Source: an uncultured Flavobacteriaceae bacterium (GTDB lineage Bacteria; Bacteroidota; Bacteroidia; Flavobacteriales; Flavobacteriaceae). Taken from it: a stretch of 15,509 nucleotides of DNA. A program made the translations under genes and the position numbers. Below the pieces are notes generated by a model. That model saw nothing but the letters and a program-made list of their open reading frames with translations, did no database searches and had not been told where the DNA came from. How positions within the stretch are numbered: position 1 is the first letter of the stretch; each line of letters begins with the position of its first letter. The stretch spans positions 1 through 15,509 of the forward strand of contig CALIIP010000129.1 of assembly GCA_938018045.1 (NCBI GenBank), read 5' to 3'. Of this stretch, positions 13,345 to 15,509 are shown piece by piece.

Positions 13345-13372
13345 CCCACTCAATTCATTGAGTGGGTTTTTT
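13345..13372 (+). terminator. Intrinsic terminator of the grpE-dnaJ operon
   Basis: CCCACTCAA (13345-13353) pairs perfectly with TTGAGTGGG (13358-13366) around TTCA, followed by six T. The preceding 107 bp after dnaJ contain nothing else I can recognise. Confidence 0.92.
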
Positions 13373-13386
13373 ATTTCATATTTTTG
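13358..13386 (+). promoter_or_regulatory. Promoter of rnpB
   Basis: TTG at 13358-13360, an 18-bp spacer and TATTTTTG at 13379-13386 match the Bacteroidota consensus. The -33 TTG is part of the 3' arm of the dnaJ terminator. Transcription would begin near 13391, where the RNase P RNA P1 helix begins. Confidence 0.7.
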
Positions 13387-13387
13387 C

Positions 13388-13698
13388 AAAAGCAGATCGT
13401 CTTATCGTCCGTCATTGATGGAAGGAAAGTCCGGACACCAAAGAGAAGCATAGCGGATAACATCCGTCATTTCGATTTATCGAAATAGGACAAGTGCAGC
13501 AGAAAGTATGTACAGGTAATGCTGTAGTGAAACCAGGTAAACTCTATGCGGTGCAATGCCATGTAAATTGGAGTTTGAGAGTACTCGCTCGATTTCAAAG
13601 GGTAGGCAGTTAGAACTATTGAGTAATTAATAGTCTAGATAAATGATAAGAGTCCGTCTTTGACGGATACAGAATCCGGCTTATAGATCTGCTTTTTT
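13388..13698 (+). ncRNA. rnpB: RNase P RNA (catalytic subunit, type A)
   Basis: This RNA is the ribozyme that cuts the 5' leader from precursor tRNAs. The ends pair as helix P1: AAAAGCAGATC (13388-13398) with GATCTGCTTTT (13686-13696). The universally conserved core is present: GGAAAGTCCGGACACC (13424-13439), AGTGCAGCAGAAAGTA near 13492-13507, GTGAAACCAGGTAAACTC near 13527-13544, and ACAGAATCCGGCTTATAG at 13669-13686, which forms the other strand of P4. The 3' segment has T where ACAGAACCCGGC is commonest. The final T-run at 13693-13698 probably ends the transcript. A 75-codon reading frame overlapping its 5' end is not real. Confidence 0.96.
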
Positions 13699-13753
13699 AT
13701 TAATTTGATAAAAAATACACTTCATTTTTATCTAAATCTCACACTTATTTTTA

Positions 13754-13784
13754 TTGATAAATACCCCTGTTTTTTGTATTTTTG
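13754..13784 (+). promoter_or_regulatory. Promoter of the aconitase gene
   Basis: TTG at 13754-13756, a 20-bp spacer and TATTTTTG at 13777-13784 are a full Bacteroidota consensus. The expected start near 13790 leaves a leader of about 17 nt before the ATG at 13807. Confidence 0.75.
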
Positions 13785-13806
13785 CAAAACACAAAAACAT
13801 TAAATT

Positions 13807-15509
13807 ATGGCATTTGATATAGAAATGATAAAAGGAGTATATAGTCGCATGAAGCAAAATGTAGATAAGGCTCGTGAAGTTGTTGGAAAACCATTGACTT
13901 TATCAGAAAAAATATTATACAATCACCTTTGGGATAAAAACGCTAACAAATCATTTGTAAGAGGTAAAGATTATGTTGATTTTGCACCAGATCGTATTGC
14001 ATGTCAAGATGCAACAGCACAAATGGCTTTATTGCAATTTATGCAAGCCGGAAAAAATAAAGTAGCAGTTCCTACGACTGTTCATTGTGATCATTTAATT
14101 CAGGCAAAAGATGGTGCAGCAATTGATTTAAAAAGCGCAAACGATGTAAGTAGTGAAGTGTTTAACTTCTTAGAATCTGTATCTAATAAGTATGGTATTG
14201 GATTTTGGAAACCAGGAGCAGGAATTATACATCAAGTAGTTTTAGAAAATTATGCATATCCAGGAGGAATGATGATTGGAACTGATTCACATACAGTAAA
14301 TGCTGGTGGATTAGGTATGGTAGCAATTGGAGTCGGTGGAGCAGATGCAGTTGATGTTATGGCTGGAATGGCTTGGGAATTAAAATTCCCAAAATTAATT
14401 GGTGTTAAATTAACCGGAAAATTATCTGGTTGGACTGCACCTAAAGATGTGATTTTAAAAGTGGCAGAAATTCTTACTGCAAAAGGAGGAACAGATGCAA
14501 TAGTTGAGTATTTTGGACCTGGAGCAATATCAATGTCTTGTACAGGTAAAGGTACTATTTGTAATATGGGAGCAGAAATTGGAGCAACGACTTCAACTTT
14601 TGGATATGATGATTCTATGGAGCGTTATTTACGTGCTACTGAAAGGGCAGATGTTGCAGACGAAGCAAATAAAGTAAGAGATTATTTAACTGCAGATCCT
14701 GAAGTATATGCAAATCCAGAAGAATATTTTGATCAAGTAATAGAAATTAATTTATCTACTTTATTACCTCTTATAAATGGTCCTTTCTCTCCAGATATCG
14801 CTACCGAAGCTGGAACAGACATGACAGAAAAAGCAACCAAAAACGATTGGCCTTTGGATGTTGAATGGGGATTAATTGGTTCTTGTACCAATTCTTCTTA
14901 CGAAGATTTATCAAGAGCTGCTTCTATTGCCGCACAAGCAGTAGAAAAAGGATTGGTAACAAAAGCTGAGTTTGGAATCAACCCAGGATCGGAAACTGTA
15001 AGGTTTACAGCTGAAAGAGACGGAATTATCAAAACATTTGAAGATGTAAACGCAACTATATTTACTAACGCTTGTGGGCCTTGTATTGGTCAATGGGCAA
15101 GATATAGTGATCCTGCAAATGCTCCAAAAAACTCTATTATTCATTCTTTAAACAGAAACTTTGCAAAAAGAGCTGATGGAAATCCTAATACTCACGCATT
15201 TGTAGCTTCACCAGAAATTGTGGCAGCTGTAGCAATTGCAGGTAGATTGGATTTTAATCCAATGACGGATACGTTGACAAATGACAAAGGAGAACAGGTG
15301 AAGTTTGACGAACCAACTGGTTACGAACTTCCTCCATTAGGATTTGATGTAGAAGACAATGGATTTGAAGCACCAGTTGAGGATGGAAGTTCGGTAGAAG
15401 TTATTGTTTCGCCAACATCTGAAAGGTTGCAATTATTAACTCCTTTTACTCCACTTGGAAACACAATTAACGGAGCTAAATTATTAATTAAAGCAAAAGG
15501 GAAATGTAC
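13807..15509 (+). CDS. acn: Aconitate hydratase, mitochondrial-type (3' end outside window)
   Basis: The enzyme isomerises citrate to isocitrate in the TCA cycle, in the cytoplasm, with a [4Fe-4S] cluster. The window holds 567 codons of a family that is usually about 755 residues long, so domains 1-3 and the linker are present and most of the swivelling domain 4 is missing. The three cluster cysteines are in place: Cys360 in GSCTNSS, and Cys423 and Cys426 in NACGPCIG. Their numbering nearly equals that of the mitochondrial enzyme (358, 421, 424). TDSHT at 159-163 and the VPTTVHCDHLIQ segment near residue 95 contribute active-site residues. The close fit to the mitochondrial form, rather than bacterial AcnA or AcnB, is usual in Bacteroidota. 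It has its own promoter after rnpB. The frame is open to the window edge. Confidence 0.95.
   Translation, partial: MAFDIEMIKGVYSRMKQNVDKAREVVGKPLTLSEKILYNHLWDKNANKSFVRGKDYVDFAPDRIACQDATAQMALLQFMQAGKNKVAVPTTVHCDHLIQAKDGAAIDLKSANDVSSEVFNFLESVSNKYGIGFWKPGAGIIHQVVLENYAYPGGMMIGTDSHTVNAGGLGMVAIGVGGADAVDVMAGMAWELKFPKLIGVKLTGKLSGWTAPKDVILKVAEILTAKGGTDAIVEYFGPGAISMSCTGKGTICNMGAEIGATTSTFGYDDSMERYLRATERADVADEANKVRDYLTADPEVYANPEEYFDQVIEINLSTLLPLINGPFSPDIATEAGTDMTEKATKNDWPLDVEWGLIGSCTNSSYEDLSRAASIAAQAVEKGLVTKAEFGINPGSETVRFTAERDGIIKTFEDVNATIFTNACGPCIGQWARYSDPANAPKNSIIHSLNRNFAKRADGNPNTHAFVASPEIVAAVAIAGRLDFNPMTDTLTNDKGEQVKFDEPTGYELPPLGFDVEDNGFEAPVEDGSSVEVIVSPTSERLQLLTPFTPLGNTINGAKLLIKAKGKC

Noticed and set aside
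13261..13488. 75-codon open reading frame after dnaJ
   Set aside because: It runs through a perfect terminator and into the conserved 5' part of rnpB; its protein is low-complexity at the start and matches nothing.
14911..15144. 77-codon minus-strand frame inside the aconitase gene
   Set aside because: It is a shadow of the aconitase frame, which carries all three cluster cysteines across this interval.

Overview
The window looks like chromosome from a marine-type member of the Flavobacteriaceae (Bacteroidota). It is AT-rich. Most genes lack a Shine-Dalgarno sequence. Many are preceded by the Bacteroidota promoter pattern (-33 TTG, about 18-20 bp spacer, -7 TAnnTTTG). It carries Bacteroidota hallmarks: a DUF4290 gene directly before murA, a membrane-bound LuxR-type regulator, and a two-zinc-motif DnaJ. 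Genus cannot be fixed from sequence alone. I see no insertion sequence, prophage, CRISPR array or tRNA; this is mostly core chromosome.

Layout. (1) 1-3343, vitamin B12 uptake: a partial BtuF/FecB-like solute-binding lipoprotein runs leftward off the window. Divergent from it, a promoter, a cobalamin riboswitch and a long leader precede a BtuB-like TonB-dependent receptor. A strong bidirectional terminator closes the module. (2) 3347-6857, all on the minus strand: a small membrane-anchored protein with its own promoter inside the preceding gene, a class I/II PLP aminotransferase, a 419-bp intergenic region, and a 7TM-type sensor fused to a LuxR DNA-binding domain. The intergenic region appears to contain an undescribed small RNA gene: tandem ACTACCC boxes, a consensus promoter, a chain of three hairpins and a U9 terminator. 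The regulator and aminotransferase genes also share a near-identical 21-bp upstream sequence at almost the same distance from their start codons. (3) 6998-9337: UvrD/PcrA helicase, starting at TTG. (4) 9448-11412: DUF4290 gene and murA, a tight pair ended by a terminator. (5) 11507-13372: grpE-dnaJ chaperone operon behind a sigma-54-like promoter with a palindrome. (6) 13379-13698: rnpB, the RNase P RNA. (7) 13754-15509: aconitase, cut by the window edge.

How it fits together. The B12 genes form a probable outer-membrane receptor plus binding-protein pair under riboswitch control. The sensor-regulator, putative sRNA and aminotransferase may form one small regulatory circuit; this is inference from shared DNA motifs. 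The rest is housekeeping: DNA repair, peptidoglycan precursor synthesis, protein folding, tRNA 5' maturation and the TCA cycle. The candidate sRNA locus with its tandem activator-like boxes is the least explained element. Next come the sigma-54-like grpE promoter, the MurA Cys-to-Asp change and the loss of one DnaJ zinc site.
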